Source of the DNA: Pedobacter xixiisoli
GTDB taxonomy: Bacteria; Bacteroidota; Bacteroidia; Sphingobacteriales; Sphingobacteriaceae
Assembly: GCF_900215335.1 (NCBI RefSeq)
Contig: NZ_OCMT01000003.1
Coordinates: 1-64,000, forward strand
Reading direction: 5' to 3'
Length of the DNA: 64,000 nt
This document shows positions 53,610 through 64,000 of the stretch, in pieces. Position 1 is the first letter of the stretch. Every line of letters begins with the position of its first letter. Under the pieces are notes generated by a model. The model was given only the letters and a program-made list of their open reading frames with translations. It searched no databases and was not told where the DNA came from. A program made the translations under genes and the position numbers.

Positions 53610-54660
53610 AATAATCACCGTTCTGTTTTTGAGTACAACTTTATTCCAATTTGCGTGTAGTGATAAAGTGGGGAATTACATTACATTCAAAAATCCTTTG
53701 CAGGGAGAAAGTTTTAACAGTGGTAAACCTGTAAAAATTGAATTGGATATTCCAGAGAAAACCGAAATAGAAACTATCAGTTATTTGGTGGATGGAAAGC
53801 AATTTGCGGAGAAACCCAATAAGGAATTCGTAACCTTAGATACACAAAATCTTCCGTTGGGATACAGATTACTGACCGCAATTGTAAAAAGCGGAGATAA
53901 AGTAGATACCATTACTAATAATATCATTCTTACTACCGATAAAAAACCTGTAAAGCTGAAATATACTTTGGTAAATACTTTTCCCCATGATACTTCTTCA
54001 TATACACAGGGCTTAAGCTTTGTAGATGGAAAGCTTTTAGAAAGTACAGGGAGAAAAGGGTTGTCGCAATTAAAATATGTGGATGTACGAACTGGTAAAG
54101 CGATAAAGTCTGCCCAAATAAAGCCAGAGTATTTTGGCGAAGGTTCTGTAAACGTAGGTAATCAAATCATCGTACTTACTTGGCAAGAAAATGTGGGCTT
54201 GGTTTACGATGCCAATACCTTGGAAGAGAAATCAACTTTCCCTTATCAGGCAAGTAGAGAAGGTTGGGGCCTAACTTATGATGGCAAGCAATTGCTGCGC
54301 AGTGATGGTAGTAACAAAATTTGGTTCATGAACGCCGAAACTTTTAAGGAAGAAGGATTTATTGAGGTTTATGATCACAAAGGTGCTGTAGAACGATTGA
54401 ACGAATTGGAATACATTGACGGTAAGTTATATGCCAATGTGTACGGCGCTAATAAAATTGTAATCATTGACCCTAAGACGGGAATAGTAGAAGCTGAGGT
54501 AGACTTAACTAAGCTTGTACCTAAAAACTATTTCAAGGATGATTATGAGATTGGCAATAACGTTTTAAATGGCATCGCTTATGATGCGGCCGATAAGCGT
54601 TTATTCGTGACTGGTAAAAAATGGCCTAATTTGTTCGAGATTACACTGAGTGAGAAGTAG
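53602..54660 (+). CDS. Glutaminyl-peptide cyclotransferase-like lipoprotein
   Basis: The ATG at 53602 (MRRIITVLFLSTTLFQFAC) is chosen because it opens a lipoprotein signal; the earlier ATG at 53587 adds five residues. A short Ig-like N-terminal part is followed by a Glu_cyclase_2 five-blade propeller (FPHDTSSYTQGLSFVDGKL, ESTGRKGLSQL, GWGLTYDGKQLLRSDGSNKI, LNELEYIDGKLYANVYGANK, NVLNGIAYDAADKRLFVTGK). It cyclises N-terminal Gln to pyroglutamate on exported proteins. About 352 residues. Confidence 0.88.
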   Translation: MRRIITVLFLSTTLFQFACSDKVGNYITFKNPLQGESFNSGKPVKIELDIPEKTEIETISYLVDGKQFAEKPNKEFVTLDTQNLPLGYRLLTAIVKSGDKVDTITNNIILTTDKKPVKLKYTLVNTFPHDTSSYTQGLSFVDGKLLESTGRKGLSQLKYVDVRTGKAIKSAQIKPEYFGEGSVNVGNQIIVLTWQENVGLVYDANTLEEKSTFPYQASREGWGLTYDGKQLLRSDGSNKIWFMNAETFKEEGFIEVYDHKGAVERLNELEYIDGKLYANVYGANKIVIIDPKTGIVEAEVDLTKLVPKNYFKDDYEIGNNVLNGIAYDAADKRLFVTGKKWPNLFEITLSEK

Positions 54661-54663
54661 GGG

Positions 54664-55029
54664 ATGGAGATGAGGAGAATAGATAAAATAATTGTGTATT
54701 CTGTTTTTATTGTACCTGTTGTTTTACTTTTTTCATTTGCTATTTTTAATGCAATTTTTGGTAAATCTACCCAAGAGCTGATTATTGAAGATAATTTGTC
54801 GGAGCATTTTCATGGCACCGTAGATACCTTATATAGAGAACGGAATAATCATAATACCAAATATGCGGAAATTTCTGATGGATATAAATATGCTATTTCT
54901 ACATTGTGGGAAAGATTCATAGACGTCAATGATTCGTTATCAAAGGACAGCTTGTCTTTTAAGGTTTATATTTATAAGCCAAGTGGTGATACTATAATTT
55001 TAAATTATAAAGACACATATAAGAAATAA
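54664..55029 (+). CDS. Small membrane-anchored unknown protein
   Basis: 121 residues with one membrane helix (about 10-32) and a polar exported domain rich in Asp, Ser and Tyr (LSEHFHGTVDTLYRER, then VYIYKPSGDTIILNYKD). The start is 4 bases after the previous gene, so the two are coupled. No family recognised. Confidence 0.6.
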   Translation: MEMRRIDKIIVYSVFIVPVVLLFSFAIFNAIFGKSTQELIIEDNLSEHFHGTVDTLYRERNNHNTKYAEISDGYKYAISTLWERFIDVNDSLSKDSLSFKVYIYKPSGDTIILNYKDTYKK

Positions 55030-55096
55030 AGACTTGCTATTCGGGATTATTTTATGAGCTCGCTTCGCTCGGTTTGTAATCCTGAATTCTCTATCT

Positions 55097-55145
55097 GTGG
55101 ATTTGAAATCCACGGTTACTTGAGTCGAGATTGCAAATCTCGACT
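55097..55145. repeat. Two REP-like palindromes
   Basis: GTGGATTTGAAATCCAC (55097-55113) and AGTCGAGATTGCAAATCTCGACT spans 55123-55145. Both have an ATT-n3-AAT-type centre, like the palindrome at 59283. Confidence 0.65.
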
Positions 55146-55199
55146 AGCAAAATACAAAGGACTAGGTAAGGTGCATTGTTAAGTTAACGTTCAAAAATA

Positions 55200-55283
55200 G
55201 ACCCGATTGAAGCGGATATTTTTCCATGTCAGCCTGAGCTTGTCGAAGGCAAAATGAAAAAATTAGAGCAAAAAGCGGGACTA
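55200..55283 (+). repeat. Intergenic repeat family, copy 5, with an inserted half-palindrome
   Basis: Reads ACCCGATTGAAGCGGAT, then TGTCAGCCTGAGCTTGTCGA, then AGAGCAAAAAGCGGGACTA. The middle is the left half of the repeat that is complete at 55978-56047. The gap 55030-55362 also holds palindromes at 55097 and a terminator. Confidence 0.7.
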
Positions 55284-55311
55284 CATTTGCCACGAGAAAA
55301 GGCCTTGCTCT

Positions 55312-55348
55312 TCAAAAAAAGAAAAAGCCACTTAGTTTAAAGCGGCTT
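55312..55348 (-). terminator. Terminator after the DUF4251 gene
   Basis: On the minus strand AAGCCGCTT pairs with AAGTGGCTT (9 bp, one G-U) around TAAACTA and is followed by a T-rich run. Confidence 0.75.
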
Positions 55349-55362
55349 ATCTAATTTAAATT

Positions 55363-55890
55363 TTATTTCCTCTCTTCGTTTTCTTTCAAATAACCTTGGT
55401 AGGTAATAGATTGCTTGGCATTGCTATTTAGGGACACTGTTGCATAACCTTCATCGCCAATATTTAAAACCAAACGAAAGTTTTCTTTTGCATCTTTTGT
55501 CTCAATCAGGATGTCCCAACCACGTTTTCTGCCTTTCGTACTTTTATATTCAAACTTTTTAGAGTTGAACTTTACGCCGCCTTCGTTTTGACCTATTGGC
55601 GCAGTAAAAGACCTGCCGTAATAGGGTAAAAAGGCAATCACGCTATCTGGAGTTACCTTTACCTCGTAATAATTTTCGTTAAGGTTAATGGTTCCACCTT
55701 GTATATTGCCAGGCATTCGACTCATTACAGCACTAATATCTTGTACATTTAAAGGGGTGGCACTTCTGGCTACAAAGGTGTAAGTTTTGGCTTCCACAAT
55801 TTTAGCTGTTGTGGCTTTATCAGTTTGGGCAAAAGCAGTGATGGAAACGATAGCTAATGCGTTAACACATAATGTTTTTAACTTGTTCAT
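55363..55890 (-). CDS. Exported DUF4251 protein
   Basis: The start at 55890 (MNKLKTLCVNALAIVSITAFAQ) is chosen over 55977 because it opens a signal peptide. The mature part matches DUF4251 (TYTFVARSATPLNVQDISAV, INLNENYYEVKVTPDSVIAF, LPYYGRSFTAPIG, GWDILIETKD). Function of the family is unknown. Single gene. Confidence 0.85.
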   Translation of the reverse strand: MNKLKTLCVNALAIVSITAFAQTDKATTAKIVEAKTYTFVARSATPLNVQDISAVMSRMPGNIQGGTINLNENYYEVKVTPDSVIAFLPYYGRSFTAPIGQNEGGVKFNSKKFEYKSTKGRKRGWDILIETKDAKENFRLVLNIGDEGYATVSLNSNAKQSITYQGYLKENEERK

Positions 55891-55977
55891 ATGTATGTTG
55901 TTAATCAATTCACAACTATGATGATAAAAACGTACGAAATCCATAAATGTTTCTTTAATGCAGCAAGCATTTTCCAT

Positions 55978-56047
55978 CTGTGTCAGGCTGAGCCTGTCGA
56001 AGCCTTAATTAATTGAATGAAGACATTTCGACAAGCTCAATGTGACA
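55978..56047. repeat. Complete inverted repeat of the GTCAGGCTGAGCCTGTCGAAG type
   Basis: CTGTGTCAGGCTGAGCCTGT at the left pairs imperfectly with ACAAGCTCAATGTGACACAG at the right. Half or whole copies of this palindrome sit inside the intergenic repeat copies at 55226 and 59554. Confidence 0.65.
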
Positions 56048-56067
56048 CAGTTTTAGAGATTAAGGGC

Positions 56068-57768
<1,701 letters not shown>

Positions 57769-57879
57769 TTAAATAATGCCACAGATGTTCAGATAAATTT
57801 CTGGAATCATCATATTGATTTTAAAATCTGTGTATCTGTGGCTAAAATGAACTATCTTGTATCAACCTAAAACACGAAA

Positions 57880-59184
57880 ATGAAGAAACTTTTACTTTTA
57901 ACCACAGCGTTACCTTTATTCGCTGTCGCCCAAAATAATTCGTTAAAAATAGATGCAGCCAAACGTACCGAAGCCATTACCCAAAAAGTAATTGATTGGC
58001 GCAGAGATTTTCATCAGCATCCAGAGCTTGGAAACCAAGAAGTGCGTACAGCGGGTATCATCGCCAAACATTTGCAAGCTTTAGGTTTGGAAGTAAAAAC
58101 AGGTGTGGCTAAAACTGGGGTTGTTGCTGTTTTAAAGGGCGGCAAGCCTGGACCTGTAGTGGCTTTACGTGCCGATATGGACGGTTTGCCAGTAACTGAA
58201 CGCGTAAAATTGCCTTTTGCTTCAAAAGTACGTACCACTTATAACGGACAAGAAGTGGGTACCATGCATGCCTGTGGACACGATTCGCACGTAGCTATTT
58301 TAATGGGCGTAGCCGAAGTGCTTACAGGCTTGAAAAAAGATCTGGCCGGAACGGTGAAGTTTATTTTTCAACCTGCCGAAGAAGGTGCGCCAGTTGGCGA
58401 AGAAGGTGGAGCAGAGCTGATGGTAAAAGAAGGGGTGCTGGAAAACCCTAAAGTGGAGGTGATTTTTGGTTTGCACATCAATTCACAAACACCTGTAGGG
58501 CAAATCACCTACAAACCAGGTGGTACGATGGCGGCAGTAAACGATATGAAAATTACGGTTACAGGGAGACAAGCGCATGGTGCGTACCCTTGGAGCAGCA
58601 TTGACCCAATTGTGGTTTCTGCACAGATTGTAAATAACCTGCAAACTATTGTGAGCAGAAATTTAAATGTAACGGAGAATCCAGGAGTGGTAACCATTGG
58701 GAGTATTCAGGGTGGGGTGAGGTCTAACATCATTCCCGAAAAAGTAGAAATGTTGGGAACAGTGAGGAATTTCACCAAAGAAGATGAGGCGATGTTTATT
58801 GAGCGAATTAAAACCATTGCCACTAAAACTGCTGAGGCTGGTGGCGCAAAAGCTGAAGTCCAAATCCCTTACAGTGCGCATTATCCAGTAACCTTTAATG
58901 ACTTGGCTTTAACTGAAAAAATGTTGCCTACGCTACAATATACCGCAGGAGCAGATAACGTGAAATTAAAACCGCCAGTAACTGGTGCCGAAGATTTTTC
59001 TTTCTATCAAGAAAAAGTGCCAGGGTTGTTTTTCTTTTTAGGTGCTATGCCAAAAGGGCAAGATCCGTTGAAAGCGCCATCGCACCACACCCCAGATTTC
59101 TTTATTGATGAAAGTAGTTTTAATTTAGGGGTAAAGGCTTTGTGTAATTTAACGTTGGATTATATGGGGACGAAGAAGAAATAA
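57880..59184 (+). CDS. Exported M20-family amidohydrolase
   Basis: 434 residues with a signal peptide (about 1-18, ending AVAQ). The metal motifs RADMDGLPVTE, MHACGHDSHVA and FQPAEEGAPVGEEGGAELMV are intact, and VTGRQAHGAYPWSSIDPIV forms the lid. It differs from the cytoplasmic paralogue at 47498 by its signal and a longer lid. Probably acts on peptides or acyl amino acids in the periplasm. Confidence 0.92.
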   Translation: MKKLLLLTTALPLFAVAQNNSLKIDAAKRTEAITQKVIDWRRDFHQHPELGNQEVRTAGIIAKHLQALGLEVKTGVAKTGVVAVLKGGKPGPVVALRADMDGLPVTERVKLPFASKVRTTYNGQEVGTMHACGHDSHVAILMGVAEVLTGLKKDLAGTVKFIFQPAEEGAPVGEEGGAELMVKEGVLENPKVEVIFGLHINSQTPVGQITYKPGGTMAAVNDMKITVTGRQAHGAYPWSSIDPIVVSAQIVNNLQTIVSRNLNVTENPGVVTIGSIQGGVRSNIIPEKVEMLGTVRNFTKEDEAMFIERIKTIATKTAEAGGAKAEVQIPYSAHYPVTFNDLALTEKMLPTLQYTAGADNVKLKPPVTGAEDFSFYQEKVPGLFFFLGAMPKGQDPLKAPSHHTPDFFIDESSFNLGVKALCNLTLDYMGTKKK

Positions 59185-59191
59185 GATGTTG

Positions 59192-59377
59192 TTTCTTAGC
59201 CCACGGTTTAAACCGTAGGCTAAGAAAAGCAATTCGGTTAACAACCGTTTCAACGGTTTTCAAATCATGTGCTAATTTTGCTGTTCGACATTTGTAATGT
59301 CGAACTCTTATCTGTGGATTTGTAATCCGTTTGTATACATTCGCATCATAGACCCTATGATAGGGTGCTTTGCGAAT
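59192..59377. repeat. Cluster of REP-like palindromes
   Basis: In order: TTTCTTAGCC..GGCTAAGAAA around CACGGTTTAAACCGTA (59192-59227); AACCGTTTCAACGGTT near 59243; GTTCGACATT-TGT-AATGTCGAAC (59283-59305); GGATT-TGT-AATCC near 59317; ATTCGCA..TGCGAAT around ACCCTATGATAGGGT (59339-59377). They fill the first part of the 573-base gap 59185-59757. No gene is seen there. Confidence 0.65.
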
Positions 59378-59510
59378 ACTTATAAAATCTTTGTGGTAAA
59401 TTAAAACGCAAAGAAAATGAAGAGCTTCGCATGGAGCGTAAAGGATTAAACTTTGTCAATCCTAATGTGCAATTTGTCCAGAGGATTGACAAAGTTGATG
59501 AATGGTCTTT

Positions 59511-59676
59511 TGTTAAATAAACCCGGTAGCAGCGGAAATACTTTTTGTTTCGGTGTCATCCTGAGCTTGTCGAAGGATTGTTTGTTTATAGATGCTTCGA
59601 TAAACTCAGCATGACAAGTATTAAGTGGTAGTGACAACAACAAAAAGATTGTAGCGAATAACGGGACTATCGGAAG
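59511..59676 (+). repeat. Intergenic repeat family, copy 6, with a nested palindrome
   Basis: Starts TGTTAAATAAACCCGGTAGC and continues AGCGGAAATAC; ends GATTGTAGCGAATAACGGGA followed by CTATCGGAAG. The centre holds GTGTCATCCTGAGCTTGTCG and its partner GCTTCGATAAACTCAGCATG, a complete palindrome of the type at 55978. Confidence 0.75.
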
Positions 59677-59757
59677 CCAAGAACTACGGAAACTCCTTTT
59701 CAAAACCTTATACCTTTCGCCTTTTACCTTTCAGCCTTATTAACGTATATTTGCCCT

Positions 59758-60832
59758 ATGACTAAAGAACAGTTAAATGATTTAAGAGATAGATTAGCAT
59801 CTCTGAGGGGGTATCTTTGACGTTGATGAGCTTTTATACCAAATAAGCGAGGAAGAAAAAATTACCCTCGATCCCAATTTTTGGGATAATCCGAAACGGG
59901 CCGAGCAAATTTTGGCCGAAATAAGTAGTAAAAAGAAATGGACAGATGGATTTTCGCAAGCTAATGCTGCTTACGAGGATACGGCTGTGCTTTATGATTT
60001 TCAGCAAAGTGGCGATGCTACAGAAGAAGAAGTGGAAGAACAGTTTCAACTGGCTTTAAAAGCAGTGGAAGAACTTGAGCTGAAGAATATGTTGAGCAGT
60101 AAAGAAGACCAATTGAATGCCGTGCTGCAAATTACAGCTGGTGCAGGTGGTACAGAAAGTTGCGATTGGGCAAGTATGTTGATGCGGATGTACTTGATGT
60201 GGGCAGAGAAAAACGGCTACAAAGTAAGTGAGCAAGACTATCAAGAAGGTGAGGTGGCTGGTGTAAAAACCGTGACTTTAGAAATTACTGGCGAGTTTGC
60301 TTACGGTTATTTAAAGGGCGAAAATGGTGTGCATCGCTTAGTGCGTATTTCTCCGTTTGATTCTAATGCTCGTCGTCATACCTCTTTTGCTTCGGTGTAT
60401 GTTTATCCCTTGGTAGATGATACGATCACGATTGACGTTAACCCCGCAGATATCGAATTTGAAACATTTAGGGCTGGCGGTGCTGGTGGGCAGAACGTAA
60501 ACAAGGTTGAAACTGCGGTGCGTTTATATCACAAACCATCGGGAATTATCATTAAAAACCAAGAGTCGCGTTCGCAACTGCAGAATAAAGAAAATGCAAT
60601 TCGTTTATTAAAATCGCAGTTGTACGAAATTGAGATGCGTAAACGTCAAGAAGCGAGTGCTGCGATTGAAGGTAGCAAGATGAAGATTGAATGGGGGTCG
60701 CAAATTAGAAGTTACGTATTGGATGATAGACGTGTGAAAGATCACAGAACAAATTATCAAACTTCTAACCCTGATGCGGTGTTGAATGGAGATATCAATG
60801 AGTTTTTAAAAGCTTATTTGATGGAATTCTAA
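59758..60832 (+). CDS. prfB: Peptide chain release factor 2, with programmed +1 frameshift
   Basis: Releases peptides at UGA and UAA. The first 20 codons (start 59758) end at TGA 59818-59820 in the frame AGG GGG TAT CTT TGA C, the known RF2 frameshift site: an SD-like AGGGGG, slippery CTTT and a UGA followed by C. After the +1 shift the frame GAC GTT GAT GAG leads without a break to TAA at 60830. The main part has the stop-codon tripeptide SPF ([15 protein letters not shown]) and the catalytic GGQ ([13 protein letters not shown]). RF2 controls its own level by this shift. Confidence 0.96.
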
Positions 60833-60933
60833 TTCAGTTATCAGTTTTTAGTTGTCAGTTATCAGGAATAGTTTGATAATTATAAATAAATGTTGATTTT
60901 TAAGATTTGGTGCCAACAATACAACAATTAACA

Positions 60934-61851
60934 ATGAAACAATTTAAAACCTTCGGATTATTAACTTTACTTTTATTCGCCTTGATGAATGTAAATGCAC
61001 AACAAGCAATTTCTTTATACGGAGGTGCTATTCCAGGTGCTAAACCTACACCTGCCGATTATATAGAAGAAACGGTTACTAGAGAGGATAAGGTAGTTAG
61101 GACAAGTAAAGTTTCTAAGCCTGAATTGTACGTTTATCAAGCAGCAAAACCAAGTGGAGCAGCGGTGATTATTTGTCCGGGCGGTGGATACGGTATACTA
61201 GCTATAGACAAAGAAGGTCATGATGTCGCTAAGAAATTTCAGGAAATTGGGGTAACTGCTTTTGTGTTAAAATATCGCTTGCCAAGTGATTTGATTATGA
61301 AAGATAAAAGCCTTGGGCCATTACAAGATGCTTTACAGGCTATTTATTTAATTAGAAAAAATGCTGCGTCTTTTGGTGTGGATCCGAATAAAGTTGGTAT
61401 CATGGGTTTTTCAGCGGGTGGTCATTTAGCCTCTACAGCGAGTACCCATTTTGCGGACATGAAAATCGAAAATCAAGAAAATATGAGCTTAAGACCTAGT
61501 TTCTCTATCTTGATTTATCCAGTTATCACTTTCGGGATAAATACACATGGTGGTTCGGTAAAGAATTTGTTGGGAGAAAATCCAACAGAGGAGCAAAAGA
61601 AATACTTTTCTTCCGAGCGACAAGTGACGGCACAAACGCCACCAACTTTTATGGTTCATGCCAATAGCGATAAATCTGTGCCAGTTCAAAATAGCTTAAG
61701 ATACAACGAAGCTTTAGTGAAAAACAATGTGCCTGCCGAGTTGCATGTATACCAAGCGGGTGGTCATGGTTTTGGCTTGTACAATAAAACCACTAAAGAC
61801 GATTGGTTTGAACGTTTAAAGAATTGGTTGCAGGCTAACAAAATTAATTAA
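60934..61851 (+). CDS. Exported alpha/beta hydrolase, esterase/lipase type
   Basis: The start at 60934 (MKQFKTFGLLTLLLFALMNVNAQ) is chosen because it gives a clean signal peptide. The mature part has the oxyanion loop ICPGGGYGILA, the nucleophile elbow GFSAGGHLAST, and a C-terminal His in QAGGHGFGLYNK. It resembles the acetyl-xylan or carbohydrate esterases of Bacteroidota. About 305 residues. Its 3' end overlaps the convergent S41 gene by 8 bases. Confidence 0.88.
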   Translation: MKQFKTFGLLTLLLFALMNVNAQQAISLYGGAIPGAKPTPADYIEETVTREDKVVRTSKVSKPELYVYQAAKPSGAAVIICPGGGYGILAIDKEGHDVAKKFQEIGVTAFVLKYRLPSDLIMKDKSLGPLQDALQAIYLIRKNAASFGVDPNKVGIMGFSAGGHLASTASTHFADMKIENQENMSLRPSFSILIYPVITFGINTHGGSVKNLLGENPTEEQKKYFSSERQVTAQTPPTFMVHANSDKSVPVQNSLRYNEALVKNNVPAELHVYQAGGHGFGLYNKTTKDDWFERLKNWLQANKIN

Positions 61852-63454
61852 CAGCTAAGTAGCCCAAAGCTTGTTTAATCATAGGGTCGCTTTGATTGTG
61901 TGCTTTGTAGTAGCCATTATCTCCCAAATAATATTTGTACAGCATTAGCTTTAAGTTTTTATAGATTAAAGGTTTGGCTTGTATCAATTGCTTGGTGTCG
62001 ATAACAACTTTTTTGCTTTCGGCATACTTCAAGAAATCTACATAATCTTTGTCGTTGATATTAAATACTGAAACTGCTCTGTTCAGGTAATCAGAAGTAT
62101 ACCTGTCTGCCAATGTTTCAAAAACGAAATCGATGAAAATGTTTTTCTGCAATAAGGTAGCGTAAAATTTGTTGTAGCCTAGGGTGTCTAATTTTACGTA
62201 AATATCTGGCTGTATACCTCCGCCAGAAAATATCTTTTTGCCATCTTTGGTGATGTACGGCAAATTGTTCATCAAGCTGTCAGCCTTAGTCGAGCCTGCT
62301 GTTAGTTCGCCAGTATTTAATCTATCTTCTATTTCTTGTTGATAAGCTTTGTATCCCTTTTTATAAGATTTTTGAATGCTTCGTCCAGATGGCGTATAGT
62401 AACGTGCGATAGTTAAATTAAGTGCCGAACCATCTTCAAAAGCAAACTGTTCTTGAACCAAACCTTTGCCAAATGAGCGTCTACCGATGATTGCACCCCT
62501 ATTTAAGTCCTGTATCGCTCCAGCAAATATTTCACTCGCAGAAGCTGAGTTTTCATTAATTAGAACTGCTAATTTTCCTTGCTCAAATTCGCCACCACCA
62601 GTGGTAAAATAGTCTGTTCGTGGGTCGTGTTTGCCTTGGGTATAAACAATCAGCTTGTTTTCTGGTAAAAATTGATTTGCTAAAGATGTCGCTGCCGTTA
62701 AATAACCTCCGCCATTGTCCCTTAAATCCAAAACCATCTTTTTCATGCCCTTAGCTTTAAGTGTTTTGATGGTATTGGCAAAATCATTATCGGTAGTTGC
62801 GCCGAATTTACTGATCCTGATGTAAGCAGTTTCTTGGTTCATCATGTAAGCCGCATCAATACTGCTTACTTCAACCCTTCCACGTTTTACATTTAAAGTT
62901 ACAGGGTTTGTATTGCCCGGATGAAGAACAGTTAGCTGTACGTTCGTACCTTTTTTGCCTTTTATCCTGCCCATCATTTGCGAGCGAGGTAACATTCTTC
63001 CGCTCACTACTGTGGTGTCTACTTTCAAAATTTTATCACCTTGTTTAACACCACTTAAAAAAGCGGGGCCATCTTTTATTACATTGGTAACCAGTAAAGT
63101 GTCGTTGAGGATGTAGTATTCAACGCCAACACCTTCAAAATTTCCCTCTAAAGCTTCCGATAATTCAAAGGCTTCGGTAGGAGGCAAGTAGGCACTATGT
63201 GGGTCAAGTTGATGTAAAAGGCTATCGATTGGTAGATGTTTTAAACTATCGGCATTAACGTCGTCAACATATTTTTTCTTAATAATGTGGATGATATCGT
63301 CTACCTTCTCATTCTCGGTATTAGCATACCTGATATCTTTTTCTACTTGAAAACCTTGGTCTTTTAAGAGTTTGTAGCCCAAATACATACCGCCAATTAG
63401 CGTTACGCAATATGCTAACGCAATCAGGAAGTTGACTCGGGTACTTTTTTTCAT
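61844..63454 (-). CDS. S41-family C-terminal processing peptidase
   Basis: The start at 63454 (MKKSTRVNFLIALAYCVTLI) is preferred over one 43 codons earlier. An N-terminal membrane helix is followed by a PDZ domain (about 90-170, VKQGDKILKVDTTVVSGRM) and the S41 fold with ENSASASEIFAGAIQDLNRG (catalytic Ser) and GRRSFGKGLVQEQ (catalytic Lys). About 536 residues. It trims exported proteins in the periplasm. Confidence 0.93.
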   Translation of the reverse strand: MKKSTRVNFLIALAYCVTLIGGMYLGYKLLKDQGFQVEKDIRYANTENEKVDDIIHIIKKKYVDDVNADSLKHLPIDSLLHQLDPHSAYLPPTEAFELSEALEGNFEGVGVEYYILNDTLLVTNVIKDGPAFLSGVKQGDKILKVDTTVVSGRMLPRSQMMGRIKGKKGTNVQLTVLHPGNTNPVTLNVKRGRVEVSSIDAAYMMNQETAYIRISKFGATTDNDFANTIKTLKAKGMKKMVLDLRDNGGGYLTAATSLANQFLPENKLIVYTQGKHDPRTDYFTTGGGEFEQGKLAVLINENSASASEIFAGAIQDLNRGAIIGRRSFGKGLVQEQFAFEDGSALNLTIARYYTPSGRSIQKSYKKGYKAYQQEIEDRLNTGELTAGSTKADSLMNNLPYITKDGKKIFSGGGIQPDIYVKLDTLGYNKFYATLLQKNIFIDFVFETLADRYTSDYLNRAVSVFNINDKDYVDFLKYAESKKVVIDTKQLIQAKPLIYKNLKLMLYKYYLGDNGYYKAHNQSDPMIKQALGYLAVN

Positions 63455-63616
63455 CAGTTTGGGTATTGCAAAGGTAAAGAAATTTAGTTTCTTATTAGAA
63501 AAAACGTATAAATAACAATTTAGTTTTTTAAGAATTATTGCCGATATTTGAAAACTCTTGCGATAAATTGCGGTTTTTTGCAAATTTGTAAGAGTATATA
63601 CATATCAAATCATTAA

Positions 63617-64000
63617 ATGAAAAGAGTAACCGAACAAGAGTCTAAATACAAAAACATCGATAAGATGTCGGTAATGGAAGTTTTGACAAACATAAACAAC
63701 GAGGATAAGCTGGTTCCGTTGGCGGTTGAAAAAGCATTGCCTCAAATCGAGAAACTAGCTACGGCAGTTGCAGAGAGAATGAAGACGGGTGGTAGGTTAT
63801 TTTATATCGGAGCGGGTACGAGCGGTCGTTTAGGCGTGGTTGATGCTTCTGAATGCCCTCCAACTTTCGGTGTTCCATTTGACTGGGTGGTGGGAATCAT
63901 AGCAGGTGGCGACACCGCTATTCGTAAAGCGGTAGAATTTGCTGAAGATGATGCAGTGCAGGCTTGGAAAGATTTGCAAGAATATGATATTAACGAAAAG
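63617..64000 (+). CDS. murQ: N-acetylmuramic acid 6-phosphate etherase, N-terminal part
   Basis: 128 codons are visible before the window ends, with no break. The SIS-fold signature is present ([20 protein letters not shown] and [20 protein letters not shown]). It cleaves the lactyl ether of MurNAc 6-phosphate during peptidoglycan recycling. It is divergent from the S41 protease gene. Confidence 0.93.
   Translation, partial: MKRVTEQESKYKNIDKMSVMEVLTNINNEDKLVPLAVEKALPQIEKLATAVAERMKTGGRLFYIGAGTSGRLGVVDASECPPTFGVPFDWVVGIIAGGDTAIRKAVEFAEDDAVQAWKDLQEYDINEK

Overview
This 64 kb window looks like chromosome of a Sphingobacteriaceae-type Bacteroidota, most like Pedobacter. Grounds: a SusC/SusD pair with its own FecI/FecR regulators, DUF4251 and DUF4197 proteins, CarboxypepD_reg-like domains ending in LxEVVV motifs, the miaB / sigma-54 activator / LptE / SecG order, low G+C, and little Shine-Dalgarno sequence before starts. 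The one strong SD-like run is at the prfB frameshift site. No tRNA, rRNA, CRISPR array, IS element or prophage was seen. Most of the window is ordinary core genome; the accessory parts are short.

Layout. 1-1416: tail of an unknown gene, a possible gene remnant, then dapF (-). 1664-3217: periplasmic Do-type protease. 3516-7160: accessory cassette with a sulfotransferase and an Asp/Asn beta-hydroxylase-like enzyme (-), divergent from a PhyH-like dioxygenase and a broken methyltransferase (+). 7387-13674: DUF4197 lipoprotein, vWA protein and DUF4349 lipoprotein (-), facing an ECF sigma factor, a membrane anti-sigma-like/TonB hybrid and a PaiB-like protein (+). 13822-19014: L-serine dehydratase, RDD protein, MgtC-like protein, groL and groS. 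19578-25466: lipocalin-like lipoprotein, secG, a TPR protein, LptE-like lipoprotein, sigma-54 activator and miaB. 25656-29251: two AsmA-like tandem paralogues. 29311-36105: FecI-FecR-SusC-SusD. 36185-40579: a Lys/Pro-rich membrane protein, purD, a pirin-like protein, two small unknowns and a secreted intradiol dioxygenase-like protein, all on the minus strand. 40984-42755: LytTR-type two-component pair. 43434-55029: secA, SPOR protein, M20 amidohydrolase, unknown exported proteins, SGNH hydrolase, dnaG, YraN, glutamine cyclotransferase-like lipoprotein. 55363-64000: DUF4251 protein, pgi, a second M20 peptidase, prfB with its +1 frameshift, an alpha/beta hydrolase, an S41 protease and the start of murQ.

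The envelope theme is strong: protein export (SecA, SecG), LPS assembly (LptE-like), periplasmic proteolysis (Do, S41), surface uptake (SusCD) and TonB-linked signalling.

The most unusual material is (1) the oxygenase/sulfotransferase/methyltransferase cassette, whose methyltransferase gene is interrupted twice; (2) a six-copy intergenic repeat family with conserved ends and an interchangeable centre that in some copies holds a different palindrome; and (3) several other long or nested inverted repeats, notably 40806-40932 and the pair of TGACA palindromes upstream of groS.
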